This document shows, piece after piece, positions 22,630-34,200 of a DNA stretch of 64,000 nucleotides. The translations under genes were made by a program, and so were the position numbers. The notes under the pieces are model-generated. The model saw nothing but the letters and a program-made list of their open reading frames with translations, was not told the origin of the DNA and searched no databases. Every line of letters begins with the position of its first letter. The first letter of the stretch is position 1. The DNA is from Cryoendolithus antarcticus. Lineage: Eukaryota; Ascomycota; Dothideomycetes; Cladosporiales; Cladosporiaceae. Location of the stretch: assembly GCA_002077065.1 (NCBI GenBank), contig NAJO01000066.1, positions 97,654 through 161,653 on the forward strand. Direction: 5' to 3'.

Positions 22630-24627
22630 TCACACCCAGCGATCGTCTTCGTCCGCCACGTCAAATGCTTGCGCTGTCTCAGGCAGTCCAGCCGGATCGC
22701 TCATGTCCATTTTCGAGGCTTCATCGGATGTGACCTCCCCATTCGCGCTTTCGATCTTAGCCGCCGGTGGGTTTGCCTGCCATGCTAGGGCCACCTGCCC
22801 AATGTGCGGAATGCCACTAGCAGCAGCAGCCATGAAGTTCTCCGCCCGATAGCGCTCCTCGAAGACCAATAGAGCAGCGTCTGCTCGATCAGGATGCCGC
22901 GAGAGGTTCGCAAAGTCACGGTGATTACTGAGCAGCAGGTACTGCTTCAGTGCTTCGTCGTGTTGATCGAATGCGTCGTCTGGAAACGTGATGGATATGG
23001 TCCTAGGGCGATTGTCGAGCCTCTTGACTGCACCACCACGTGTACTAGGCGCTGCCCAGCGGTTCCTACAGCCCTGTTGATAGCCTCTTCCTCTCGGTGC
23101 ACCGCGCCCACGGTAGCCACCTCTACCTCTAGCGTTGTATGGCGACCATGCTTCGGAAGGTACACTCGGATCGATGCCGAATTCACGAGCTTCAGCCTCA
23201 AGTTGCGCAAGTTGCTTCTTGAGCTCAGCCGTTCGATATTGCTCCGTATCGCCATTCGAAGCACCATCCGCTCTCCCAGCCTTCTTTGCCAATTTCGCAG
23301 CCAGCCTCCGCTTCTCCTCTTCCATCGACTTGAGCTTTGTGTCTAATTCAGTCCTCTGCTGATCTGCCGCAGCCCTTTGCTTGATGTTCTCGTCGTGCCG
23401 CCTCTGAGCCTCTGCTTGCTTCTTCTCGATAGCTACAAGGTCGACCTCTGGGACCGGCTCTGCGTCCATTATCTCCGTGTCTAGCTCTTGTACAGGTCTG
23501 TGGCCATTGGTCTTGCTCGTAGGTTCATCCATCTTGTGCCAGTATACCTTGACGAAGCGATTGTCGAACACTACCTTCGGGCTGTCGTATGCTGCCTTGG
23601 CGGCATCGTATGTATCGTATTTGACCGTTGCCAATCGCTTATACGCGCGCATGCTTACCTCATCAATCTGACCAAACTGGCCGAAGAAGTCACGCACGTT
23701 GCTCTCATTAAAATGGTCTTCAGGGATCTGTTCCACGACTATCGTTGTGTTTGCTCGGTCGTAGTTCTGACCGGCGTGAGAGATGTTTGCGCGTCGATTA
23801 CCGCCTCGATACGCGCTTTGCCCTCGCCCGCGACCTCTGCCTCTGCTGGAAGCGGCATCTCGGTACTGTATGTCCGAAGTGGCAGGGAACTGTGCTAGTG
23901 TCGAATTGGACGGATCGTAAGGCTCGTTCGGCGGCAGAATGATAGCGTCTTCACCATGTTCGAAATTGCACGATGCGCCCTTCGCGCAATAGCCCTTTGC
24001 ATCGTAATCATAGCATCGCCGACCAGATTTCGCCGAGGCATGCCCACTTGTATGGTAGGGTTGCGGTGATGGCATTGGTGGCATACCTGGTAGAGGAGGT
24101 AGACCCATCATCTGTTGCATCGCCAACAAAGCCGCAAAGGGACTATTCCCGTCCACTGTCGGTGCATTTGGAGGTGCCGGCAGCTGGTTTCCAGATTGCC
24201 ACTCCTGCTGTGGCGGTTGTTGAAAGCATCCACCGCGTGCGTTTCCGCTACGCGTCTGCTTGCTGGGCCGATGCGCGACGTCGCCATAATGCGGCAAGCT
24301 CTCTGCCTCGCCATCGTCTTGGAGGCTGCGTTTGAGCGATCCATTACCGTTTGGCGCGACTCCTGTCGTTGCGGGGACATGAGACGGATTAAACTGCTTC
24401 TTAGTGATCACGGCAATGACTTCGTCAACAAACGACTCTGTGCTGTCCTGAAGGAAGTCCTGGAGATTCGTAATGCATGTGTCTCTAACCACCGCATCTG
24501 GGTCGTCGCTTTTTACCAAAGCCAACACGTAATCGGCCAGCACATCGCTGTCGGCGTCAGAAATATCTGATAGACGCTTGATGACCCACGTTTTGAGTGA
24601 TTCAGACTCATTGTCGTCGAGGTGCAT
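22630..24627 (-). CDS. Rmn1/RBM26-27-type RNA-binding protein (PWI-like, CCCH finger, RRM)
   Basis: Nuclear RNA-binding protein whose relatives (S. pombe Rmn1, human RBM26/27) work with the Mtl1-Red1 / PAXT-type machinery that delivers transcripts to the exosome. 665 aa, single exon, starting at the first true ATG (24627, MHLDDNES). Residues ~1-85 form a PWI-like helical domain (LKTWVIKRLSD, ADYVLALVKSDD, LQDFLQDS). A CCCH zinc finger lies at ~200-228 (CYDYDAKGYCAKGASCNFEH). RGRGRG repeats follow, then an RRM at ~292-370 (TIVVEQIPEDHFNE, ATVKYDT). A long charged coiled coil covers ~400-500, and a second Arg/Gly-rich segment and a weaker C-terminal RRM-like region (RTISITFPDDAF) complete the protein. 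The domain order matches the family; the complex assignment is from homology. Confidence 0.85.
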   Translation of the reverse strand: MHLDDNESESLKTWVIKRLSDISDADSDVLADYVLALVKSDDPDAVVRDTCITNLQDFLQDSTESFVDEVIAVITKKQFNPSHVPATTGVAPNGNGSLKRSLQDDGEAESLPHYGDVAHRPSKQTRSGNARGGCFQQPPQQEWQSGNQLPAPPNAPTVDGNSPFAALLAMQQMMGLPPLPGMPPMPSPQPYHTSGHASAKSGRRCYDYDAKGYCAKGASCNFEHGEDAIILPPNEPYDPSNSTLAQFPATSDIQYRDAASSRGRGRGRGQSAYRGGNRRANISHAGQNYDRANTTIVVEQIPEDHFNESNVRDFFGQFGQIDEVSMRAYKRLATVKYDTYDAAKAAYDSPKVVFDNRFVKVYWHKMDEPTSKTNGHRPVQELDTEIMDAEPVPEVDLVAIEKKQAEAQRRHDENIKQRAAADQQRTELDTKLKSMEEEKRRLAAKLAKKAGRADGASNGDTEQYRTAELKKQLAQLEAEAREFGIDPSVPSEAWSPYNARGRGGYRGRGAPRGRGYQQGCRNRWAAPSTRGGAVKRLDNRPRTISITFPDDAFDQHDEALKQYLLLSNHRDFANLSRHPDRADAALLVFEERYRAENFMAAAASGIPHIGQVALAWQANPPAAKIESANGEVTSDEASKMDMSDPAGLPETAQAFDVADEDDRWV

Positions 24628-25287
24628 CTTGATGGGTGCCACTCTGCCTTCCCAGATCCCTGGAAGCAGGGTAGTGCTGCTATCGATGCGACTGCGGGAG
24701 TGAGTTGCCGTTCTGCTGCTCCTGTGAGAGCCTGGCTACAACTGGCTTTGACATAAAACTCGGATCTGTCTTCGTCCAGCAGTCCAAGCGAGGCTATTTA
24801 TGTGGGCTGTGTCTGTCAAGGCACGGGGCGTTCTCGATCCTCGTAGGTCGATACAAGGTCAGGCTCGATGATCGAACAAATGTTTCACGCGAACGAAGCT
24901 CACGCGGCAGATCGATCGTCCCGCCGAGCCGCACGCAGGCTTGAACCTTATCTTGACAGTTGACAAAAGAAGAGAACGACATGCAGACGACCATATGGGA
25001 TTGCTTCTCGACGCTACAGATGGTCATGCTTGTCAGCACTTCTTGATGAGAAGTCAGATATGACATCGCTTATGTCTGACGCACCGACCTTGACGACCAG
25101 TTGTACTCCACTTGCAATTGGGAGAAATCGCGAAGTATCGCTTAGGGCCGCAATTTTTGTCACTCGCACGCGCGGACAAGTGAATGCACTCGAGGAACAG
25201 CTCCTCGGGAGCTTGACTGCATTGTTGTCACGTCTTTGAGCAGCATGAGTATCGCCTGTAGTCTGCGGCATTGGATTGCCGTACGAC
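24628..25287. promoter_or_regulatory. Divergent promoter between Rmn1-like gene and CSF1
   Basis: 660 bp between two head-to-head start codons. No coding sequence is supported and no specific element was recognised. Confidence 0.4.
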
Positions 25288-28200
25288 ATGGCGCACTTGA
25301 CAGCGCAGCCTCTAGGCCCAACAGGAGGCTTCAACTGGATCTTCCAGGTTGACTTGCTCGTATCCGCGGTACTGGCCTTGTTCTTCCTTTTCTACTTCAA
25401 TCGCCTGTTCGCCACTGTACTTTCATACGGGATACGAGCATGGACATGGCACAAGTACCGAGCGTACATCGATATATCTGCGCTCCAGATCAGTCTACTT
25501 GGCGGGAGACTGTTCTTCAAAAGCATTCGCTACCATGCACATAACGAGACTGTGCTTGTCCATGATGGTCACATCACGTGGCGATACTGGTTGAGAGCGG
25601 TGCAAGAGGCCGAGATCTTCCAGAACTCCAGTGAAGATCCTCTCAAGCAGCGTTCCAGGAGTGCCAGTGGGAGCAGGGCCAAGAGTGAGAGCAGTGCAGA
25701 GGGCGGCAGCAAGCCAAGGAGTAGAAGCGTGGGCAACGCAGAGGCGGGTGGTAAACGGAAGAAGGAGTTGCCATGTCGAATCTCTGTGAAGGTTTCAGGC
25801 GTGGAGGCTTTCCTCTACAACCGTAGTCCGGCCTACGATGGGATTATGGAGGCCGTGGCGAAGCACACAGAAAGTGAGGGTAAGGCGCGAGGATCACATG
25901 AGAAGACCGAGGAACAGTGGACTCCGTCAGACTCGATGGATGGAGCAGTGAAGAGTGATCCCACGCCGGACCTCACGCCGATCACCACAGCTCGCACAGG
26001 AGAGCACTCATCCGAGCGTTCTTCACCGCAGATTCCTTCGTTCCTGCGAGTGTTCCCGATTTTAATTGAGTGCAGGAAGGCTGCTGCCGCGGTCGGTAAT
26101 TCCACCACTACCAGTGTTGTGGTTGCAAAGCTTGACAGCGCTTCTGGAACCGTGGATGCGGGCGCCGCCGGCACCCTTGACTTGTTCAAGCTTCTGTTCA
26201 ACTTTCAATTCAAGAACGTCAACGTGTCGATGAAGCCGAATAGAGACTTCAAAGAGACTCAACTAGATGCTGCACAGCGCATCTTACGCGAGAGGGAAGG
26301 CGAGAGAGATGCGGAACATTCCTTGGCTGGCAATGTGCTGCGGAAGCTACAGGGTTTCATAGACAACTTCAAGTCAGCATTTGTATGGCGGCGATCGAGT
26401 GGGGGCTCAGTCCGCAAAATGTCGACGAGGCACGGCGGTGAGAACCCGGTAAAGACAAATGGGCACCAGGCAGTTCCTGGCGAAGCCCAGTGGCACGGCT
26501 TACTGCGATATCTGGACGATAGCGAGATGAACGGCGCGGAAGTATGGCAAAGTGTCGAGTATGCGAAGGCTTCAACACTTGTGGACTGTCCTCAAGTAGA
26601 CATGCGATTCTACTGGGACATACCAGGTGCTGTACCAACGGATCAGGGAACTGCTAATGAACAGTCTGCCTCGAACCAAAGTGATGACATCAATGGCTCA
26701 GCCCCCCCGGCCTATGGACTTGACTTCGCCGTCCATGGCGGATCTATCGTTTACGGACCATGGGCTGACAGACAGCGTATCAATCTGCAGCATGCTTTCT
26801 TTCCAGCATCGTATGTAGACGCAACGCCGTACCCAAGACTAAAGCCTGGCGAAACTCGTATCTGTACAGTCTTCAAAATCTTCGTGTCGGTGGAGCAGGA
26901 TGTCACGCTTCGAATCCCTACTCGAGAGTCCTCCAAAGACTTTAAGTGGCGAGGCAAGACTGGCGGCAGTGGTACAGAGGCATTCACGGAAGCAGAGGTT
27001 GTCGATGGCAAGCACAGGCCGCGAAAGCATCGCCATCGCCGACGGCAGAAGGGCAAAAAAGGACCGGCGATCGACGCAAGACCGTATGCCTGGCTCGATG
27101 TCACCGTGAAAGCTGACTCGACCGTGAACTACACCATGGACATGTTCTCGCGACATGATGGCTACCGCAGTGACCTAGCCTTGGACGTGAAGGGCACCGA
27201 GATCACCAGCAGCGTGAACCACGGCCTGTTGTGGCGTGCAGGAGCCTTGACGATGGATGCGGATCTTTCGTATGCCAGAGAGTGGCGAGCTCTGCGAGAC
27301 TGGCCGTTCAAGATTGTATGCGACAAGCTTGAGCTCTTCATACTTCGCGACCACATGTTCCTCATACAGGATCTCGTCAATGACTGGTCATCTGGTCCTC
27401 CTGCTGACTTCTACACATTCGTACCATTCAAGTATGGGATGGATTTGCATTTCCGGGAATGGTGCATGTATCTAAACACTAACGATGCCAACATCGTCAA
27501 CGAGCCGGCGGACTTCGACAAGAACGACTTCCTGACACTCGAGGGCAAGTCATTACATGCAGTTCTCGAGATACCACTCGAACTATATCGACCGAAGCAG
27601 TCGAACATTACATTCGATGTACTGTCGCAGGACATGCGAATGCGATTACTCAATTCTTCAAGAAACACAATCAATACCTTTCTGACAGACAAGCAAGTCG
27701 CTGAGCTTGCGAAGCTCACCCTGAAAGGGTCTTTCTGTGCTAACGCTGAGTTTTCGCCCGGCTTAGTCGATGTGCTCCGCATGGACCTAGTCGGGTACGG
27801 ACTCTCCATGAAAGCTCACGGTTACCTTGTGCGGCTCCTCATCAATGTGAAGGAAAATTACTTTGGTGATTACGTACACTTCAAGACTCTTGAGGAGTTC
27901 CAGGATGCTGATGACAACGCCAACGAAGCTAACAAAGCGACTGCCAGTCTACCGAAGCCACAGCTCGGCAATGAGATGGATGTCATACTGTGTATTGCAG
28001 CCGAAGATGCTAAGGTCCTCTTTCCAACCAGTCTTTATACAGCTGCAGACTTCATCAGCGTCGAGCTGCAACACGGCGCCATTGACCTTCGTGTTGCAAG
28101 TTATTATATGGACCTTGCCATCAATTTCTCGCCCATCAGCGTGCTGCAAGCATCGACAGCAGGAGATGCTCAATCACCGACCAGCGATCGATCCAACACT

Positions 28201-31200
28201 CAACTCTTCATCAAGCATGTGGACCTCGATGGTCACAGAGCATTCGGACTGCCACCAACCGAGCCTGCCTACATGGCGACATGGTATGTCGACGTCGGAG
28301 CTATACTTGGAGAATGCTGCGAGAGCTTTGTGCATGACGCGGCGCTGGCGGCGAAAGCCTTCACTTTCGCCTTTTCCGACCGTGAGAATGCACTGCCGCT
28401 GGAGGCACCAATCATGGTGTTTGACGCCACTTTTCTGCAGCTCAAGACGGACATCATTCGCGTAGGCTTGCACGTCGGAGCCAATGCAATCATTGCTTCA
28501 ACAGACCCTGTCATCGTCAAGTTCAACGATTCGGCCGATGAAGTATTCTCACAGCGTGTCACAGTCGAGGTACCGAATCTCACTCTAGCTTGCGTCGACG
28601 CTTCGACTCTCGCCCGGCATCGCGCACACAGTAATTACAAGGAGCCGGCCAGAACATATGCTTTCTTTCAAACGAGCGTACTACTTCATGTAGTCGGGCG
28701 CAAACTCCACTTTAGTGCCGAGACCGCCAAGCAGAAAAGCTACATGCGCGAGCAGGACTGTCGCACTCATCGCGTGCCATTCTTGTCACACTCGGGCTCC
28801 GCCGCTGCTGGAGGAAGCTGTGGGATGCCGCTGGGCGCAAACACGGATCCAGCGTACATGCCCTATCCCTTCTATCCTGCTCCTCTGCGCAATCCCGATC
28901 AAAGATCATCAAGACCGCATTCCGTAAGATCAGGGCAATCGTTAGTGGTCGCCAAGGGGCTGCACTCGAAGGCTTCGTCGTCGTCGTTAGCGGCCTCAAT
29001 ACGCCAGAATAGTAGCTCGAGGTTCAGCGGTGAAAGAACATCGAGAAGTAACGATGCTCGATTTGAGGACCAAGCACGCGGCAAGATTGGCATCGCGCCG
29101 GCAACTTTGGCGTCTGCTAGCACCTTTGCTCAACCCTACTTTCCACTCCATTCGCTGATTCCAGATGAGCGCGATGTCCCCACATTCGCCTCGGAAAGTC
29201 CGGACGATGTTCCTGACATAGTTCTGCCAGACATCATAGAAAATTCGGACGGCGATGAGAACTTTAGCCATACCTCGATATTGATCAAGGTCGTGCCTGG
29301 GATCAGAGTCTATATCGAGCCCGGCGTCGCCCAGGTAGCTGCAGATCTGGTGCGCATAGTACAACCTCGACGACCTGATGATGTACTGGATGACTTTCAG
29401 ATCAGTGCGATGGGCACGATAGCAGGACTCCAGCAAGCACGCCTTCCGAAAGGAGCTATCGTTGAGGTGAAGCTCGATCTGCCTTCTGGAACATTGCGCG
29501 TGCGTCATCCAAATGATGAAGAGCAGCGGCATGACAATACAGACCTCTCGTTACAATCCTTGGCCTTCATGTTTCGCCAGAAGACGTTGCCTGCGTCCGG
29601 CGTAGGTACTCCAGTGCATGCCGTTCACGCTACTCTCGCGTCACTGAAAGCGGCAGTTCATGCTCAATCTGGGTTCATGCCCGACGACTGCGCGCTGGCT
29701 GTAAGCGTGGATGATTTGACCATGTGGGTCGCTATGTCGGCATCACGGACTCTACACTGCAGTGTCAGAGATGTTGCATTACTAATGAGTGCTTCGAAGG
29801 CAGTCTACCTAGCGTCTCTGGCTCAGCGCATTGCTCCTCTGGTGCTCGATATGCAGGCTACGTTGGAGAGGGTGGGTGCGGCAGCACAGGCGCGACTCAA
29901 ATTGCTACTCTACACGATAACGCTGCACGATGAGCATATTGGTGATCCCATCTTTATGTCTCGAATGGTGTACATCCTCAGGGCATACAAGGATCACTTC
30001 CGCAACCAGGAGTCTTGGAAGATACTCGCTCGCTTCCGCCATGCACTGCAATGCATGCCTAGAGAGATCATCCGAAGCCTCGAAACCCAACTTCGACCTG
30101 ACGACATAGTCGTCGCGCCACAAGCGCCACAATACATACTTGACAATTGGGCACAGCGTCGCAACTGGGATGTGCCAAACATTAGCCAGACGACGGTCTT
30201 CAAGACTCTCTTCGGGCCTGACGAGAAAGCTCCCGAGATGTCTGCTATGGCGCCGACAGCCATCACGCTGGATTCCGAGTCACTCCGCCTGGCCGTTGGT
30301 GAAGGGGCCGAGGCGAGCTGGGTGCTAGTTGAAGAGCTCAATCTCGCAATGGAAGTGACTCCGGCAAGCAAGCCGACTGGACTAATGCTCGTGGAGGAGA
30401 ACTTGCGCACCAAAACTGTGGTGCAATTCCATTCGAATGCCACGGACTTCCATTTCCACTGGCGTCTACTGGATCTAGTCGAGGTAGCGATCCCAAAGGC
30501 CCTGGAGATTCAACGTGATACGCGACCGCCTCAGCCCCAACGTGGTATGTCGCAGAGTCTGCTCAGCGAAGAGATTGAGCGTCAAGACTTGCACATCATT
30601 GTTGCCACGGAGTCCGGAAGTATCACTCTACAGACCCTCAACATCAAGCATCAATCACGCGCTGAAGAGCTGCGGATGTCTCTCATTGGAACTTCACAGG
30701 CCAACGAGCAATACGGACAATGCATAAATGCTGTCATCAATGCCAGCAGTGCACTTACAGAATGCCACAGCAAGTCCGCCTGCATCTGGAAGACCGAGCT
30801 AAGCTCACCTCGTATATATGTGGATCATCTGCAGCCTGCGAAGGGCGCGCCCAACATCGGCCGAGTGACAGTGGCTGCTGGCTACGATGCGTTCTACATC
30901 GACGTGAAGGAGCAGGTCGCTGGTATCTTGCATGTAGTGGACCACATCATTGGCGACGAGGTCCCTCGTGTGCAAGCCATCGTCGAGATGGCGAAGGCTG
31001 GGCAGCAAATGGCTCCCTCGCAACAGCATGATCATGTGCCCTCAGTCGCAGCACCGACATTCAAGTTCAATGCGGCTATACTCGCGGGCAAGCTCGTGCT
31101 CCATATATCCCTACTGAAGGCTCTGCAGTACCGGTTGGAAGGGACTAGCTCAAGTATACGTTGCGTCCCGAAATCCGGAAAAGACACTTTCAGCGTCGAC

Positions 31201-34200
31201 TTTGATGTTGGTGGTCAGGTCCACTCTTTCATCTCTCACGGCAAGTCGAACGATGACAGGCAGGCGCTGCTCGAAGTGCCTCCGATCAATGGCAATGTTG
31301 GCCTAGAGCTTGGTTCGAAGGACACTCGACTAACCTCTGCAACGTCCATCAATACTATCGAGATCGATGCAGCAGCTGTGCAAGCATTGATAGGGGTTCT
31401 CAGCAAGCCTGAAGTCAAAGCCGTTCTCGAGGCGGTTGAGTCTGGCATTGACGACATTAAGCTTCATGCGAAGGACGTGTACAAGACTGGATCCGATCTC
31501 AAGATTGTCGAGAAACCAACGGCGAATAGCAAGACGTTTATGTACGATATTCGCTTCGCTCTTTTGGGTATTAGAGCGTCGGCCACGACGCCACATCTTG
31601 GGGCGGATTCCACTGCTCACTTGCAACTTGGATTTGGCTCTCTACACATCCACGCGTCGAACGTCAACATTGTAGCGGCCGGCGAGAAGTCTCTTATCCC
31701 GGAGGTACGAGCAGCAATGCATGACATCGGGGCCAGCCTGGTCGTCCACACAGATGCGCATCGCAAGCCGGCCGGCAACATGGCCCTTGCGATCGTAATG
31801 GACATGACTCTGCAGAAGACTGCAGTTGGCAAGTACGAGCGTAACGTATTCGTCCGTACACCCAGCATTGAAGTCAACGCGTACCCCGAGACTGCGGCAA
31901 CGATCGTTGAGGTCATCAATCATATCCAAACCCGCATCAAGGACATGGACTTGTCACACGAGGTTGAATACCTGCGTGGCTTACATGCAAAGAGGAGGCG
32001 TAAGACGCTCGCCAATCTCGGCTCGAGCGACAAAGACGGTGTGGAGGAACCGATTGAATCGCCAACCTTTTCACCGAACGAGCTGCTGGAGGCAACATTT
32101 AAGTTCGAGCTCAGTGGAATGCAAATTGCGTGGCTTGTTGACTCTCCACCGACCAAGAGAGCCGAGCGTGGTGTAGCAGATCTCGTCTTATCGCTTGCCA
32201 AGGTCGAATTAGCAGCACGCGGATTAAATGAAGCAAAATTATCTATACTGGACTTACAGCTGCAGCTTGTACCGAAGCGCGCCGACAAGCGATTACGCAC
32301 ACTCAACTCAGCACTGCTGCCCGAGATAGGCTTCGGCGTAGCCTATAGCACCGAATCCAAGAAGCGGAGTCTCACTATCAAGGCTACAGGAAAGCCCTTG
32401 GACCTTCGCCTTGACACCAAGTTTATGGTGCCTGTCACTGGTGTGCAGAAGTCGATTGAACACGCCATCGGGCAGTTCAAAGCTGGTACTTCCCTCTGGG
32501 AAAGTGTACCGACTGCCTCGGGATTGCCCAGAACGAACCCTTTCAGTGGGCGTAGCTTCGCGCTACTTCAAGTCGAGGCTGACTTTGCGGGTGCCGAAGT
32601 GTACTTACAGGGCGCTACTCCTGCAGCAGCTAGTTCCATCCCAGACGCAAATCAGCCGCCGAAGCACGAGGTTCAACATGGCCGATACGGACAATTTGCA
32701 CCCGAGACCGGACTCATGCACACAACACTCAGAGCACCAGGTGCTGCGCTGAAGTTGGAGTACAAAGGACTGGAGAGCCGACCCGCGATCAACGGTGAGC
32801 TGCGCATCGATGCATCGACGAACCTACTCCTGCCCAATGTTGTGCAGTTGATCAGAGAGATCGCTGCGTCCGTCAAGGAAGTAGTGAAGGACCAGGAGGG
32901 TGGTACACCGGCAACGCCAAAGCCTAAGCCTGACTACAAACCTCAGCAACGCTTCTTCGAAGACGAGAACATCGTTCAGGCAGATCCCACAGCATTCTTC
33001 GGCAAGACAAAGGTCAACCTCGGACTCCGCATATGCAGGCAAGAGTTTGGTCTCACTTGTCAGCCCATCGCAAAGGTGGACGCCAAAGCTGAGCTCGAAG
33101 ACTTCTACGTGACCATGAACACCATCGAGGCTGACGAACACGGCCACTTCTTCGCCATGTCAGCTTTGCTCACAAAGCTCAAGGTCAGTGTGAAACACGC
33201 CTACTCTAGAGAGCCGACTTTTGCCTTTGACATGGACTCTGTCACTCTGTCGCTCATGAACAGTAAGCATTTCAGCGGTGTGAGCGGCATCTCTGCTATC
33301 CTCAAGATCGCTCCGACGAAGACCTCAATCAATGGTAAGCAGCTGCAAGACCTCCTGCTGTTTCGGGAGATCTGGCTGCCACCCGAAATTCGTTCCTCTC
33401 GACCAGTGGCACAAACGCCACGCAACTTGCAAGCCGACGACTATCTTGTGCAGCGATACCAAGCTGTCTCAGCTGCTGCAGCTTTCCCGTGGAACGCCAC
33501 TGTGTCTATTTCGGAGCTTGGGGTCGATCTGGATCTAGGTCAAAGCATCGGCAAGTCTTCATTCACGATCGCAAATCTTTGGGCTTCATCTCAGAAGACT
33601 TCGAACTACGAGCAGATGCTGTGTATCGGTCTTGACGACATGGCTGTCAAGAGTACAGGCAGAATGAGTGGCTTCATCGATCTCAACAAGCTGGGTGTAC
33701 GAACATCGATCCAGTGGGCTGAGGACGCAAGCGCCGTCCGTCAGACACCACTCATTCAGGCATCGATTGGCTTCGACCGCCTCCGCACCAAAGCAGCGTT
33801 TGACTATCAGGCATTCGCATTCGGTGACATCGAGGGCTTCGACTTCCTGATGTACAATGTTCAGAATCGACAGCGAGATGGTCGCGATAGACTCGCGGCT
33901 GTCCTCGACTGCGACAAGACGTACACGTTTTGTACCTCGACGAGTCCAGCGCAGGCGTTCAGTCTGTACCAGGCATTCGATCGACTCATCTCGGAGAAGC
34001 AGGCTGCGTTTACCCAATCACTAAAGGACATCGAGAAGCACATACGACGTGAGAGTGTCATCGTGCCGACACGCTTTGGTCCGCAAGTCACAATGTCGCC
34101 CACCAAGACTTCGCCAACCGGCACGAGGACACCGCTGTCACTTCATACTGACGTCGTGATCACCTTGGGCACGATCAGCATCGGCGCCTTTCCAAGTACC